Origin: Actinomycetes bacterium
GTDB taxonomy: Bacteria; Actinomycetota; Acidimicrobiia; Acidimicrobiales; RAAP-2
NCBI GenBank assembly: GCA_021827705.1
Contig: JAKAUQ010000004.1
Coordinates: 1 to 64,000 of the forward strand
DNA: 64,000 bases
Direction of reading: 5' to 3'
Shown one piece after another: positions 39,725 to 49,964 of the stretch; position 1 is the stretch's first letter, and each line of letters begins with the position of its first letter. The translations under genes were made by a program, and so were the position numbers. The notes under the pieces are model-generated. The model was not told the DNA's origin. It did no database searches and worked only from the letters and a program-made list of their open reading frames with translations.

Positions 39725-41023
39725 ATGGCGATCCCCACGGTGCGCGTCGGCGTGATCGGGGCGGGCAACGTGGGCGCGGCGCTGGTCACGCTGCTGTTGG
39801 ACCCGACACGCCGCCTGGCCCTGGAGGACGCGGCGACGGCGTCTCTGGAGCTGGTGGCCGTGGCGGTCAACGACGCCACGCGGCCGCGCCCCGGCATCCC
39901 GGCCGCGCTGGTGACCCCGGACGCCGCCGCGCTGGCCCAGCACGGCGAGATCGACGTGCTGGTCGAGGTCGCCGGCGGCCTGACGCCGGCCGGCGAGCTC
40001 ATCGAGGCGGCCCTGCGCCGGGGCGTGTCGGTGGTGACGGCCAACAAGGCTCTGATGGCCCAGAGGGGCACGGCCCTGGCCCGCCTGGCGCACGCCCACG
40101 GAGCCGACCTGTTCTACGAGGCGGCCGTCGGCGGCGCCGTGCCGATCCTGCGCGCCCTGCGGACGTCGCTGGCCGGAGAGCGGATCGAGCGCGTGATCGG
40201 GATCGTGAACGGCACGACCAACTTCATCCTCTCTCAGATGACCGACGGCGGGCTCGACTACGACGCGGCCCTGGCCGCGGCCCAGGAGCGCGGTTTCGCC
40301 GAGGCCGACCCCCGCGCCGACGTGGAGGGCTTCGACGCCGCGGCCAAGGTCCTGATCCTGGCCTCCCTGGCCTTTGGCACCGAGCTGCGCGACGAGACGA
40401 TCTCGCGCGAAGGAATCTCCGCGGTGCGCGCCTTCGACGTGGCCTTCGCGCGCAAGTCGGGGTACGTGATCAAACTCCTGGCCGTGGCCGAGCGCCACGG
40501 CGAGCACGGGCTGTCCCGCAGTGTCTACCCCGCCCTGGTCCCCGCCGACCATCCGCTGGCTGCGGTCCACGGGGCGATGAACGCGGTCTTCGTCGAGGGC
40601 ACCGTGGCCGGGCCCCTGATGTGGCTCGGCCCGGGAGCCGGAGGGGGTCCCACGGCCACGGCGGTGCTCGGCGACGTTCTCGATGCGGCGCGCAACCGCG
40701 TGGCCCAGCGCCACGACGTGCCGTTCCTGGTGGACGACACCCTCGAGCGCGTGCCGGCCGGTGAGCTGACCAGCGTCTACTACGTGAGCCTCGACGTGGT
40801 GGACCAGCCTGGCGTGCTGGCCGCGGTGGCGGGCGTCTTCGCCCGCCACCGCGTCTCGATCCAGTCCATGGAGCAGTCCGGCGTGGGCGACGAGGCCCGG
40901 CTGTCGTTCGTGACGCACCACGCGCGCGAGGCCGACATGGCCGCGACCGTCGCCGAGCTGGCGACCCTGGAAGCCGTCGACTCGATCGGGGCGCGGCTGC
41001 GAGTCATCGACGGAGGTGGGTGA
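39725..41023 (+). CDS. hom: homoserine dehydrogenase
   Basis: 432-aa NAD(P)-dependent homoserine dehydrogenase. N-terminal Rossmann [39 protein letters not shown] and [14 protein letters not shown] are catalytic-domain signatures. A C-terminal ACT domain from about residue 345 ([22 protein letters not shown]) indicates feedback control, typically by threonine. It is followed by thrC with no gap. Confidence 0.96.
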   Translation: MAIPTVRVGVIGAGNVGAALVTLLLDPTRRLALEDAATASLELVAVAVNDATRPRPGIPAALVTPDAAALAQHGEIDVLVEVAGGLTPAGELIEAALRRGVSVVTANKALMAQRGTALARLAHAHGADLFYEAAVGGAVPILRALRTSLAGERIERVIGIVNGTTNFILSQMTDGGLDYDAALAAAQERGFAEADPRADVEGFDAAAKVLILASLAFGTELRDETISREGISAVRAFDVAFARKSGYVIKLLAVAERHGEHGLSRSVYPALVPADHPLAAVHGAMNAVFVEGTVAGPLMWLGPGAGGGPTATAVLGDVLDAARNRVAQRHDVPFLVDDTLERVPAGELTSVYYVSLDVVDQPGVLAAVAGVFARHRVSIQSMEQSGVGDEARLSFVTHHAREADMAATVAELATLEAVDSIGARLRVIDGGG

Positions 41024-42060
41024 TGGAGGCCTGGCGCGGGCTGCTCCACGAGTACGGGACGTTCTTGAACCTCGAGGGGGTCAGCGAGATCGTGACGCTG
41101 CAGGAGGGTCACACGCCCCTGCTGCTCGCCGAGCGCCTCTCGGAGCGCGTGGGCGCGGAGGTCTGGCTGAAGTTCGAGGGCCTGAACCCCACGGGGTCGT
41201 TCAAGGACCGCGGCATGACCATGGCCATCACCAAGGCCAAGGCGCAGGGTGCCACCACGGTGGTGTGCGGCTCGACGGGCAACACCTCGGCGTCGGCGGC
41301 CGCCTACGCGGCGCGAGCCGGGATGGAGTGCGTGGTCCTGGTGCCCGAGGGCAAGATTGCCATGGGCAAGCTGGCCCAGGCCATCGTCTACGGCGCGCGC
41401 ATCTTCCAGATCCGGGGCAACTTCGACCAGGCGCTGGACCTGGCGCGCGAGTTGACCCAGCACCTGCCCATCACGATCGTCAACTCGATCAACCCCGAGC
41501 GCATCGAGGGGCAAAAGACCGGCGCCTTCGAGCTCGTCGACGCGCTGGGCGACGCACCTGACATCCTGGCCATCCCCGTGGGCAACGCCGGCAACATCAC
41601 CGCCTACTGGCGCGGGTTCGTCCAGTACCACGAGCGCGGCCGGGCGGCCACGCTGCCGCGCATGTGGGGCTTCCAGGCCGCCGGGGCCGCCCCCATCGTG
41701 CTCGGCCACCCCGTGGCCCATCCCGAGACCATCGCCACGGCGATCCGGATCGGCAACCCGGCCAGCTGGGTCCCCGCCTTGGAGGTGGTTCACGAGTCCC
41801 TGGGCGACATCCGCGCCGTGAGCGACGAGGAGATCCTCGACGCCTACCACTTCGTGGCGCGCCACGAGTCGGTGTTCTGCGAGCCGGCCTCCGCCGCATC
41901 GGTGGCCGGCATCCTCAAGTACGGCGTGCCCGCGGGATCGCGGGTCGTGTGTGTGCTGACGGGCAACGGGCTCAAGGATCCCGACACCGCGCTGGGCACC
42001 GGGGACGAGCCCCCCGTCGTCGACGCCGCCATCGACGCGCTGCTGACCGCCCTGCGATGA
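41023..42060 (+). CDS. thrC: threonine synthase
   Basis: 345-aa PLP enzyme converting O-phosphohomoserine to threonine. PLP lysine in [33 protein letters not shown] and a glycine-rich [12 protein letters not shown] phosphate loop follow. ATG 41023 is preferred over GTG 41020 because GGAGG (41012-41016) gives better spacing. The usual thrB partner does not follow; the next gene is rho. Confidence 0.96.
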   Translation: MEAWRGLLHEYGTFLNLEGVSEIVTLQEGHTPLLLAERLSERVGAEVWLKFEGLNPTGSFKDRGMTMAITKAKAQGATTVVCGSTGNTSASAAAYAARAGMECVVLVPEGKIAMGKLAQAIVYGARIFQIRGNFDQALDLARELTQHLPITIVNSINPERIEGQKTGAFELVDALGDAPDILAIPVGNAGNITAYWRGFVQYHERGRAATLPRMWGFQAAGAAPIVLGHPVAHPETIATAIRIGNPASWVPALEVVHESLGDIRAVSDEEILDAYHFVARHESVFCEPASAASVAGILKYGVPAGSRVVCVLTGNGLKDPDTALGTGDEPPVVDAAIDALLTALR

Positions 42061-42084
42061 GGCGCATCGCCGCTGCCGGGCGGC

Positions 42085-42192
42085 TAGACTGATCTCGTTA
42101 TCCGCGAACGGCCGACGTGCCGACGCACGCGTGCCCGGGTAGCCCTCGCATACTTTTCTTCCCCGCACGGTCGGGGACGAGAAAGGACCCTC
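42085..42192 (+). promoter_or_regulatory. rho promoter -10 and leader
   Basis: TAGACT (42085-42090) gives a leader of about 95 nt. The leader includes a GCACGCGTGC palindrome, a pyrimidine-rich stretch (42150-42164) and a hairpin TCCCCG-CACGGT-CGGGGA (42160-42177) directly before the GAGAAAGGA ribosome site. rho is autoregulated in other bacteria, and this leader is a candidate site for that. Confidence 0.5.
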
Positions 42193-43890
42193 ATGGCCAT
42201 GACGCCATCGCCCGAACGCTCGGACCTGGAATCGAAGTCCCGCGACGACCTGCTGGTCATCGCCAAGGTGAAGGGGGTTGACATCGGCGCTCGCGCGACC
42301 AAGACCACGCTGATCGACGCCATCATGGGTGACGCGCTGGCGCCCTCGCGCACTGTGCGCTCGCGCCGGACGGTCGCGACGCCTCCCGTGGAGGACTTCG
42401 AGGACCTGCTGAGCGAGTTCGCCTCCTCGCCGGCGACCCCCGCCTCCCCCGAGCCCTCGACCGCCGCGGCCCCGAGCGCCACGGCGCCGACGTCGTCGCC
42501 CGTGCCGAGGGTCGCCCCCTCCTCGACGCCGCCCGCGGACGCCGCGCCGACGCGCGAGCGCGCCGACGCGGACGCGGGCGCGGGCGCCGGGGTCGCGACC
42601 TCCGAGCCGGCGGCGCGGGCGCCGCGGGGGGAGCGTACGCGCGAGTTCGCCGAGGGCGGGTCGCGCAGCCGGCGCAACCGTCGCAGCCGCGGCAACCGGG
42701 AGCGCTTCCCCTCCGACGCGATGCCCGGGGCCGATCAGCCCTACCAGGGCGAGCTGCTCGACGTGGAGGGCATCGTCGACCTGCGCGACGACGGCTACGG
42801 CTTCGTGCGCACCCGGGGCTTCCACGCCTCGCCCCAGGACGTCTACGTCTCGATCAACCAGGTCCGCCGCTACGGCCTGCGCAAGGGCGACCTCGTGACC
42901 GGCGGCTTTCGGCCCGCGTCGTCCAGCGAGAAGTACCCGGCGCTGCTGCGAGTGGACACGGTGGCCGGCCTGGACCCCGAGGTGGCCAAGGCGCGCCCGC
43001 GCTTCGAGGACCTGACCCCGCTGTTCCCCGACGAGAAGCTGCGCCTGGAGAACTCCGACCCCAAGGGCGACCTCACGACGCGGATCATCGACCTGATCGC
43101 CCCCATCGGCAAGGGCCAGCGCGGGCTGATCGTCTCGCCGCCCAAGGCGGGCAAGACCACCGTCATGAAGCAGATCGCCCACGCGATCGAGGCCAACAAT
43201 CCCGAGGTGCACCTCATGGTGCTGCTGGTGGACGAGCGGCCCGAGGAGGTCACCGACATGCGGCGCAGCGTGCGCGGCGAGGTGATCTCGTCGACCTTCG
43301 ACCGGCCCGCTGACGAGCACACCCACGTGGCCGAGCTGGCCATCGAGCGGGCCAAGCGCCTGGTCGAGCAGGGCCGCGACGTCGTGATCATCCTGGACGG
43401 GATCACGCGCCTGGCCCGCGCCTACAACCTGGCCGCGCCGGCCACCGGCCGCATCATGTCGGGTGGGGTGGACTCGGGAGCCCTGTACCCGCCCAAGAAG
43501 TTCTTCGGGGCCGCCCGCAACATCGAGGAGGGCGGGTCGCTGACGATCCTGGCCTCGGCCCTGGTGGAGACGGGCTCCAAGATGGACGAGGTCATCTTCG
43601 AGGAGTTCAAGGGCACGGGCAACATGGAGCTGAAGCTGGACCGGCGGCTGGCCGAGCGCCGGCTCTACCCGGCCATCGACGTCAACGGGTCCTCGACGCG
43701 GCGCGAGGAGCTGCTGTTCGACCGCGACGCGCTGGCCCAGGTCTGGAAGCTGCGCCGGGTCCTGAACGGCCTGGCCAGTGAGGGCCGCGAGGCCGCCGGG
43801 CTCGAGTTGCTCATCGACAAGCTCAAGTCCACCCGCTCCAACGACGAGTTCCTGGCCGAGATCGGGCGCGGCCCGACACCGAACAACTGA
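42193..43890 (+). CDS. rho: transcription termination factor Rho
   Basis: 565-aa Rho hexameric RNA helicase. A SAP-like N-terminus ([25 protein letters not shown]) is followed by an Ala/Pro/Glu-rich, then Arg/Asn-rich linker (about residues 70-170), typical of high-GC actinobacteria. The cold-shock RNA-binding domain begins near [19 protein letters not shown], and the ATPase has Walker [12 protein letters not shown] and Walker [18 protein letters not shown] second in-frame ATG lies 6 bases after the first. Confidence 0.97.
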   Translation: MAMTPSPERSDLESKSRDDLLVIAKVKGVDIGARATKTTLIDAIMGDALAPSRTVRSRRTVATPPVEDFEDLLSEFASSPATPASPEPSTAAAPSATAPTSSPVPRVAPSSTPPADAAPTRERADADAGAGAGVATSEPAARAPRGERTREFAEGGSRSRRNRRSRGNRERFPSDAMPGADQPYQGELLDVEGIVDLRDDGYGFVRTRGFHASPQDVYVSINQVRRYGLRKGDLVTGGFRPASSSEKYPALLRVDTVAGLDPEVAKARPRFEDLTPLFPDEKLRLENSDPKGDLTTRIIDLIAPIGKGQRGLIVSPPKAGKTTVMKQIAHAIEANNPEVHLMVLLVDERPEEVTDMRRSVRGEVISSTFDRPADEHTHVAELAIERAKRLVEQGRDVVIILDGITRLARAYNLAAPATGRIMSGGVDSGALYPPKKFFGAARNIEEGGSLTILASALVETGSKMDEVIFEEFKGTGNMELKLDRRLAERRLYPAIDVNGSSTRREELLFDRDALAQVWKLRRVLNGLASEGREAAGLELLIDKLKSTRSNDEFLAEIGRGPTPNN

Positions 43891-43898
43891 GCATCCGG

Positions 43899-43904
43899 TA
43901 GACT
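43899..43904 (+). promoter_or_regulatory. -10 element of rpmE
   Basis: TAGACT lies between rho and rpmE; a start near 43911 leaves a short leader containing GAAGGAG (43917-43923). Confidence 0.5.
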
Positions 43905-43927
43905 TCCTACCCGCGCGAAGGAGCCCT

Positions 43928-44155
43928 ATGAAGACCGACCTCCACCCCCGTTACGTCGAGTGCACCGTCACGTGCAGCTGCTCCAACACCTTCGTCACGC
44001 GATCGACCAAGAGCGAGCTCCACGTCGAGCTGTGCAACCAGTGCCACCCCTTCTTCACCGGCAAGCAGAAGCTGGTGGACACCGGGGGCCGCGTCGAGCG
44101 CTTCCAGCGTCGGTACGCTCAGCGGTCCGTGAAGGCGCGCGCGCCGCGCGCCTAG
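43928..44155 (+). CDS. rpmE: 50S ribosomal protein L31
   Basis: 75-aa zinc-binding (C+) form of bL31: Cys16, Cys18, Cys36 and Cys39 in TCSC and CNQC make the zinc site, and [20 protein letters not shown] is the core motif. A basic tail extends beyond it. ATG 43928 follows GAAGGAG. prfA begins directly after the stop. Confidence 0.97.
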   Translation: MKTDLHPRYVECTVTCSCSNTFVTRSTKSELHVELCNQCHPFFTGKQKLVDTGGRVERFQRRYAQRSVKARAPRA

Positions 44156-45247
44156 GTGGCGCGAGCCGCCGTGGCGTCGCTGGACGAGACGCTCGACGCC
44201 CTGGAGGCGGAGCTGCACCTCGTCGAGGCGGCCCTGGCGGCGCCCGACGTGGCCAGTGACCGCACCCGGCTGCGGGACCTGTCGCGACGCCACAAGGACC
44301 TGGCCGCCCTCAACGCCTCGTGGGTGGCCCTGCGCGCGGCCCGGGCCGACGCGTCAGCCGCACGGGACCTGGTGAGCGCCACCGAGGGTGACGAGCGCGA
44401 GCAGTGGCGCGCCGAGGCGCGCGCCGCCGAGGAGCGGGCCGCCCGGCTGGAGACCCGCATCGAGGAGCTGCTGCTGCCGCGGGACCCCAACGAGGGCCGC
44501 AACGTCATCGTCGAGATCCGCGGGGCCGAGGGCGGGGAGGAGGCCAACCTCTTCGCGGGCGACCTGGCCCAGATGTACCGCCGCTACGCGGCGCTGCGCG
44601 GCTGGCAGCTCGAGGTCGTCGAGGAGCGCCCCTCGGACCAGGGTGGCCTGGACGAGGCGACCTACCTCCTGCGCGGGGAGGACGCCTGGGTGCGCCTGGA
44701 GCACGAGGCCGGCGTCCACCGCGTCCAGCGGGTGCCCGTCACCGAGGCCAAGGGCCGCGTGCATACCTCCTCGGCCACCGTCTCGGTGCTGCCCGAGGCC
44801 GACGAGGTCGACGTCCAGATTGACCCCAACGACTTGAAGATCGACGTCTATCGCTCCTCGGGACCCGGGGGCCAGAGCGTCAACACCACGGACTCGGCCG
44901 TGCGCATCACCCACCTGCCCACGGGCATCGTCGTGTCGATGCAGGACGAGAAGAGCCAGATCCAGAACCGCGCCAAGGCGATGGTGGTGCTGCGCGCCCG
45001 CCTGCTCCAGGCCGCCCAGGAGGCTCAGGCCAGTGAGCTCGGCGACCGCAAGCGGGCCCAGCTGGGCGGCGGGGGACGCTCCGAGAAGATCCGCACGTAC
45101 AACTTCAAGGAGAACCGGGTCACCGACCACCGGATCAACCTGACCACCTACACGCTCGACGCCGTCTTGAACGGCGACCTGGACCAGTTCGTCGACGCGC
45201 TGATGGCCGCCAAGCGGGCGCGCCAGCTGGCCGACCATGACCACTAA
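44156..45247 (+). CDS. prfA: peptide chain release factor 1
   Basis: 363-aa RF1, which terminates at UAA and UAG. The recognition tripeptide is PVT within [14 protein letters not shown] and the catalytic GGQ lies in [14 protein letters not shown]. The N-terminal coiled-coil domain and the C-terminal [17 protein letters not shown] are intact. GTG 44156 starts at the base after the rpmE stop. It overlaps prmC by 11 bp. Confidence 0.97.
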   Translation: MARAAVASLDETLDALEAELHLVEAALAAPDVASDRTRLRDLSRRHKDLAALNASWVALRAARADASAARDLVSATEGDEREQWRAEARAAEERAARLETRIEELLLPRDPNEGRNVIVEIRGAEGGEEANLFAGDLAQMYRRYAALRGWQLEVVEERPSDQGGLDEATYLLRGEDAWVRLEHEAGVHRVQRVPVTEAKGRVHTSSATVSVLPEADEVDVQIDPNDLKIDVYRSSGPGGQSVNTTDSAVRITHLPTGIVVSMQDEKSQIQNRAKAMVVLRARLLQAAQEAQASELGDRKRAQLGGGGRSEKIRTYNFKENRVTDHRINLTTYTLDAVLNGDLDQFVDALMAAKRARQLADHDH

Positions 45248-46046
45248 GCCCACTGCGGCCGACGTGGTGGCGGCGGGTGTCGAGCGGCGCGAGGCGCGCT
45301 GGCTGCTCGAGGAGTTCGGCGGTGACGCCGCCCGCCTGGCCGCGGCCGTCGAGCGGCGCCGGCGCGGCGAGCCGCTCCAGTACATCGTGGGCCACTGGCC
45401 CTTCCGCGGGCTCGACCTCGACCTGGACCGCCGCGTCCTGATCCCTCGCCCCGAGACCGAGGAGCTGGTGGGCGTGGCCCTCGACGAGCTGGCCGCGCGT
45501 CGGGTCGCCGCGCCGACGCTGCTCGACCTGGGCTGTGGGAGCGGGGCGATCGGGCTGTCCCTGGTGTCCGAGCTGGCCGCCCGGGGGGTCCGGGCCACGC
45601 TGGTCGCCCTCGACGTGTCGCCCGGGGCCCTCGCGGTGGCGCGGCGCAACGCGCGCAAGCACGCGCTGACCTCGGTGTCGTTCCTGGAGGGCTCGTGGTA
45701 CGAGGCGCTCGACGCGTCGCTGGCCGCGCGCTTCGACCTGATTGTCGCCAACCCCCCCTACGTGGGGGTGGTCGAGTACCGGGACCTCGACCCGGTGATC
45801 GCCCACGAGCCGCGCGGCGCGCTGGTGGCCGCCGATGCCCGGGGGGTCCCGGGCCTGGCCGACCTGGTCCGCGTGGTCGAGGGGGCGCCCCACTGGCTGG
45901 TGGCGGGCGGGGCGCTGGTCGTCGAGCACGGGGACCGTCACCGCGAGGCGCTGCGCCGCGTCGCTGCCGGCGCCGGCCTGCGCGACCTGGTCGACCACGA
46001 CGACCTGGCGGGCAAGCCCCGCATCCTGGTGGCGCACCGGCCGTGA
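45237..46046 (+). CDS. prmC: peptide chain release factor N(5)-glutamine methyltransferase
   Basis: 269-aa PrmC/HemK, which methylates the Gln of the release-factor GGQ motif. N-terminal helical domain, PLQYIVGHWPFRGLDL, IPRPETEEL, SAM motif LLDLGCGSGAIGLSL and catalytic NPPYV. Overlap with prfA reflects the substrate-enzyme pairing common in bacteria. Confidence 0.95.
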   Translation: MTTKPTAADVVAAGVERREARWLLEEFGGDAARLAAAVERRRRGEPLQYIVGHWPFRGLDLDLDRRVLIPRPETEELVGVALDELAARRVAAPTLLDLGCGSGAIGLSLVSELAARGVRATLVALDVSPGALAVARRNARKHALTSVSFLEGSWYEALDASLAARFDLIVANPPYVGVVEYRDLDPVIAHEPRGALVAADARGVPGLADLVRVVEGAPHWLVAGGALVVEHGDRHREALRRVAAGAGLRDLVDHDDLAGKPRILVAHRP

Positions 46047-46645
46047 GGGACCTGACGCCCGCCGAGGCCATCGCCGCCCTGGCCGCGGGCCAGGTCGTGG
46101 CCCTGCCCACCGACACCGTCTACGGCGTGGGCGCGGCCCTGGCGCACCCCGAGGCGGTCGCCCGCCTGTTCGCGCTCAAGGGCCGTCCCGCCACCGTGGC
46201 CCTGCCGGTCGTGCTGGCCGACACCGACCAGGTGGCCTCCCTCGCGGTCACCTGGACCGCGCCCGCGGCGACCCTGGCGAGTGCCTGCTGGCCCGGGGCG
46301 CTCACGATCGTGGTGCCGGCCGAACCGGCCCTGGCCGCGCTGGTCGGCGCCGGCGCCTCGGTCGGCCTGCGGGTCCCCAACGACGACACCGTGCGCGCGA
46401 TCGCGCGCGCCGTGGGCCCCCTCGCCCTGACCAGCGCCAACCCCCACGGCGCGGCGCCGGCCACCACGGCGGCCGACGTGGTGGCCGGTCTGCCCCGCGG
46501 CCTGGCCGGCGTGGTCGACGCCGGCACCCGCGACGGCGCGGTCTCCACGGTCGTCGACCTCACCGGTCCGCGCTGGCGGCTGCGCCGGGTCGGGGCGATC
46601 TCGCCGCAGCGTCTCTTCGAACTGCTGGGTCCCGGCGCCGACTGA
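46043..46645 (+). CDS. tsaC: L-threonylcarbamoyladenylate synthase
   Basis: 200-aa Sua5/YciO/YrdC-domain enzyme that makes threonylcarbamoyl-AMP for tRNA t6A. Motifs: VVALPTDTVYGVGAAL, LKGRP, CWPGALTIVVPA, GLRVPND and LALTSANPHG. It overlaps prmC by 4 bp. Its stop directly abuts the stop of the convergent enoyl-CoA hydratase gene with no intervening base. Confidence 0.94.
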   Translation: MRDLTPAEAIAALAAGQVVALPTDTVYGVGAALAHPEAVARLFALKGRPATVALPVVLADTDQVASLAVTWTAPAATLASACWPGALTIVVPAEPALAALVGAGASVGLRVPNDDTVRAIARAVGPLALTSANPHGAAPATTAADVVAGLPRGLAGVVDAGTRDGAVSTVVDLTGPRWRLRRVGAISPQRLFELLGPGAD

Positions 46646-47410
46646 TCAGCCGGCGGCGGGCGGGACCCAGGCCGCCGGCCGCTTCTCGCGGTAGGCGGCG
46701 ATCCCCTCGCGCGCGGCCTCGCTGGCGAAGCGGGCCGCCGAGACCTCGGCGGCCCGGGCGAAGGCCGTCTCGCGGTCCAGCGCGGGCAGCTCGCGCACCA
46801 GCCGCTTGGTGAGGGCCAAAGCGCCGGGCTCACCGGCCAGGAGATCCGCCACGATCGCCGCGATGGCCCCGTCGAGATCCTCGGGGTCGGCGCTCGCGGT
46901 GATCAGCCCGAGACGCGCGGCCTCGGCGGCCTCGAAGCGCCCGCCGCGCAGCATCGCGGCGCGGGCGTCGGCGGGTCGCATCTTGGGCAGGCACACGACC
47001 GCGATCATGGCCGGCACCAGGCCGAGGCGCACCTCGGTGAACCCGAAGGTCGCCCGCGAGGTGGCGACCGCCAGGTCGCAGGCGGCCGCCAGGCCCACGC
47101 CCCCGGCCACGCAGTGGCCGGCGATGCGCCCCACCACGGGCACGGCGAGGTCCTGGAGGCGGCCCAGCACCGTCGTCAGGTCACGGGGTGCCCCCCCGGG
47201 GACGGCCGCCGTGGCCAGGTCGGCGCCGGCGCTAAAGACGGAGCCGGCATTGGTCAGGACGACCACCCGGACCTCGGGGGAGGCCTCGACGACGTCGAGG
47301 GCGCCGTGGAGCTCCTCGAGCATCGGCGCGCTGAGCACGTTGCGGTGCTCGACGTCGGCCAGAGTGATGGTGAGGACCGGGCCCTGGCGCGTCGTCTCGA
47401 CGAGGCTCAC
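46646..47410 (-). CDS. enoyl-CoA hydratase/isomerase family protein
   Basis: 254-aa crotonase-fold protein. HRNVLSAPMLEELHGAL is the N-terminal core, VFSAGADLAT the first oxyanion-hole loop, and GRIAGHCVAGGVGLAAACDLAVA the second (with GGVGL). It is the last gene of the minus-strand carboxylase operon. Hydration of an unsaturated acyl-CoA made by the carboxylase is the likely reaction, as for isohexenylglutaconyl-CoA or 3-methylglutaconyl-CoA hydratase. GTG 47410 overlaps the preceding gene by 4 bp. Confidence 0.88.
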   Translation of the reverse strand: MSLVETTRQGPVLTITLADVEHRNVLSAPMLEELHGALDVVEASPEVRVVVLTNAGSVFSAGADLATAAVPGGAPRDLTTVLGRLQDLAVPVVGRIAGHCVAGGVGLAAACDLAVATSRATFGFTEVRLGLVPAMIAVVCLPKMRPADARAAMLRGGRFEAAEAARLGLITASADPEDLDGAIAAIVADLLAGEPGALALTKRLVRELPALDRETAFARAAEVSAARFASEAAREGIAAYREKRPAAWVPPAAG

Positions 47411-48207
47411 GAGCCCTGTCCCGGTGCGGGAGGCAGGGTCGGGCCGCCCGCGAAGGCCTGGGCCCGCACGAGCCAGTGGCGCGCGAGCTCGCCCGCCCGC
47501 AGCGCGGTGTCCTCCACGTGTCGGCGTTGGGTCACCACCAGGCACAGGTCCTCAGCGGGCCCCTCGACCCAGTCGTCGGCGTCCTCGGGCCCGAGCGTCC
47601 AGGTCGCTCCCGAGGGCGCGCCCAGGCGGAGGCCGACGCGACCCGGCGGGGGTGTCTCGGCGCGCACGTGGTAGGACCACGCGCGGGTGGCCAGGCCGAG
47701 GCGCGCCACGTGGACCAGCCGGTCGGTGGGCTCGAGCGGTCGGTCCAGGGCGACGCTGACGTCGTGGCCGTGGGCCCAGGTCTCCATGAGCCGCGCGCGC
47801 GCGAAGGACACCGCCGACATCGCGGGCCCGTACCAGGGGACGCGGCGCCCGGGCTCGACCTGGGCCAGCGCCGTGGCCAGGTCCTCGCGAGCCGCGGCCC
47901 AGCGAGCCAGCAGGCGCCCGGGGTCCTCGCCACGCGCCAGCGTCGCCGCATCCAGCTCGCGGGACGTGGCGGCGTGGGCCAGCACCTCGCGCTGGGCGAG
48001 GAAGGCCGACTCGTCGTGGAGGGCCTGGGCGGCGGCAGCGTCGAAGTAGGCCAGGTGGGCGATCTGGTCGTGCACGTCCCAGCCGGCGGCCGGTGTGGCC
48101 CGTCCCCAGTCGGTGTGGGCGGGCGGGCCAACCAGGGCGGCCACCGCGGCCTGCTCGTCGGCCAGGTCGGCGCGCAACTGCTCCCACTCGCTCACGGGGC
48201 CCATCAT
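47407..48207 (-). CDS. TIGR03084-type maleylpyruvate isomerase-like (DinB-fold) protein
   Basis: 266-aa protein. The N-terminal four-helix bundle has WDVHDQIAHLAYFDAAAAQAL, the MDMPI_N/DinB-like metal-binding pattern, and METWAHGHDVS supplies further His ligands. I recognise it as the TIGR03084 family of actinobacteria, a family without a proven reaction. It is flanked by AtuA-like and crotonase genes, with ATGA and GTGA overlaps. A mycothiol-dependent or acyl-CoA related role is possible. ATG 48207 overlaps the upstream gene's stop. Confidence 0.8.
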   Translation of the reverse strand: MMGPVSEWEQLRADLADEQAAVAALVGPPAHTDWGRATPAAGWDVHDQIAHLAYFDAAAAQALHDESAFLAQREVLAHAATSRELDAATLARGEDPGRLLARWAAAREDLATALAQVEPGRRVPWYGPAMSAVSFARARLMETWAHGHDVSVALDRPLEPTDRLVHVARLGLATRAWSYHVRAETPPPGRVGLRLGAPSGATWTLGPEDADDWVEGPAEDLCLVVTQRRHVEDTALRAGELARHWLVRAQAFAGGPTLPPAPGQGS

Positions 48208-49964
48208 GTCAGCAGGCGCGCCGGGACGTCGACGACGCGGCTGCGCAGCCACTCGCCGAGGCCCTTGGCCTGCCGGTCCTGGCGGCTCGAGGACGAGACG
48301 CCCTCCTCGAGCAGGCCCTCGATCACGAAGTTGAGCGCGCGCAGGTTGGCCAGGCGGTAGCGCGTGACGCGGTGGCGCGCCACCTCGGGCAAGAGCTGGG
48401 TGAGCCGCTCGACGGTGAGGAACCCGTCGAGCCACGCCCAGGCGTCGGGGGAGCGGGCGAACACGCCCAGGTTGGCGTCGCCGCCCTTGTCGCCCGAGCG
48501 TGCGCCGACGACCCGGCCCAGAGGCACGCGCCCGCAGCGCTCGGGCGACAAGGGCGGGCTCGGGTGGTCGTCGGGCTCTCCGAGAGGGGCCCGCGCCTCG
48601 GGGGCCAGCGCGGCCACGACGGCGCGCGCGCCGTCGAGCATCGTCACGAGTTGGGGGACCAGGTCCGCGCGCACCAGGGCGGGCCGGTAGATTCCGACGG
48701 GCTCGGCGGCCCCGGGGGCGCGCCCGGGGAAGAAGAATCCCGGGATGGTGGCCAGCGCCAGGCCGATGGCGGCGTCGGCCAGCGCGCGTCCCACCTTGGC
48801 CTCGTCGCGGTCGCGCAGCGTGATGCGCCACAGCGCGACCGCCTCCTCGTTGGTCGCCGGGTCATCCTTGGCGGTGCGGGCCAGGTGCGTCGTGACCCGG
48901 TCAAACTCCCGGGGACCGTACGGGGAGGCGTGCCAGAAGGCCGACTCCACCAGGGTCGCCTTGGCCTCGACGTCGAGGCCCGTCAAGGCGACCTCCAGGT
49001 CCTGGCGATAGCCGCCCAGCTCGGTGCAGGCCACCTTCAAGGTGGGCGGCGGCGGCTCGCCGCGCACGCCCGAGACCCGGACCCGGTCCCGTCCCAGTGC
49101 GCGCAGCTCGACGGTGTCGAAACGGGCCACCACGTCGGGTCCCAGGTAGCGCGGGCTGTCGATCTCGTAGAGCAGCTGGGAGGTGACCGTGCCCACCGAC
49201 ACCTCGCCGCCGGTCCCGTCGTGCTTGCCGATCACGCTGGAGCCGTCCTGGGCGACCTCGGCCCACGGGAAGCCCACGTGCTCGAGGCCCGGGACCTCGC
49301 CGAAGAAGGAGTAGTTGCCGCCGGTGGCCTGGGCGCCGCACTCCAGGATGTGGCCGGCCACGACCGCGCCGGCCAGGGCGTCGTAGTCGTCGCGGCCCCA
49401 GCCGTGGTGCCAGGCGGCCGGCCCGCAGGTCAGCGCGGCGTCGGTGACGCGTCCGGTCACCACGACGTCGGCACCGCGGGCCAGGGCCTCGACGATCCCG
49501 AAGGCGCCCAGGTACGCGTTGGCCGTCAGGGTCCCCGCACAGCCCAGGGGCGTGCCGTCGCGCGCGTCGCGCACCGGCGTGCCCGAGGCGGCGAGATCGT
49601 CGAGCCGGTCCACCAGGTCGTCGCCGCTGACGTAGGCGATGCGCGGTGCCAGGCCGAGGCGGGCGGCCAGGGCTGCCAGGTCCTCGGCCAGGCGGTCGGG
49701 ATCCAGGCCCCCGGCGTTGGTGACGACCCGGATGCCCCGGTCCAGGCAGGTGCCCAGGACCTGCTCCATCTGGGTGAGGAAGGTGGGGGCGTAGCCGCGG
49801 CCGGGTGCCTTGGCCCGCCGGCGGGCCAGGATGAGCATGGTCAGCTCGGCCAGCCAGTCACCGGTGAGGACGTCGATGGGACCGTCCTCGACCATCTCGC
49901 GCGCGGCGCTCAGCCGATCGCCGTAGAAGCCCGAGCAGTTGGCGATGCGGATCGGCGCGCCCAT
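48204..49964 (-). CDS. acyclic terpene utilization AtuA family protein (DUF1446)
   Basis: 586-aa protein beginning IRIANCSGFYGDRLSAAREM, with GDWLAELTMLILARRR, VVTNAGGLDP and TGRVTDAALTCGP, all hallmarks of the AtuA/DUF1446 family. A C-terminal section (GARSGDKGGDANLGVFAR onward) forms the second domain that is a separate protein in some species. AtuA is needed for citronellol/geraniol breakdown in Pseudomonas, but its chemistry is not established. The gene abuts the carboxylase alpha gene with no gap. Confidence 0.88.
   Translation of the reverse strand: MGAPIRIANCSGFYGDRLSAAREMVEDGPIDVLTGDWLAELTMLILARRRAKAPGRGYAPTFLTQMEQVLGTCLDRGIRVVTNAGGLDPDRLAEDLAALAARLGLAPRIAYVSGDDLVDRLDDLAASGTPVRDARDGTPLGCAGTLTANAYLGAFGIVEALARGADVVVTGRVTDAALTCGPAAWHHGWGRDDYDALAGAVVAGHILECGAQATGGNYSFFGEVPGLEHVGFPWAEVAQDGSSVIGKHDGTGGEVSVGTVTSQLLYEIDSPRYLGPDVVARFDTVELRALGRDRVRVSGVRGEPPPPTLKVACTELGGYRQDLEVALTGLDVEAKATLVESAFWHASPYGPREFDRVTTHLARTAKDDPATNEEAVALWRITLRDRDEAKVGRALADAAIGLALATIPGFFFPGRAPGAAEPVGIYRPALVRADLVPQLVTMLDGARAVVAALAPEARAPLGEPDDHPSPPLSPERCGRVPLGRVVGARSGDKGGDANLGVFARSPDAWAWLDGFLTVERLTQLLPEVARHRVTRYRLANLRALNFVIEGLLEEGVSSSSRQDRQAKGLGEWLRSRVVDVPARLLT

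Noticed and set aside
38408-42060. Lysine or SAM riboswitch ahead of lysA/hom/thrC
   Set aside because: lysA and hom have leaderless-type promoters with no 5' leader, leaving no room for an aptamer.
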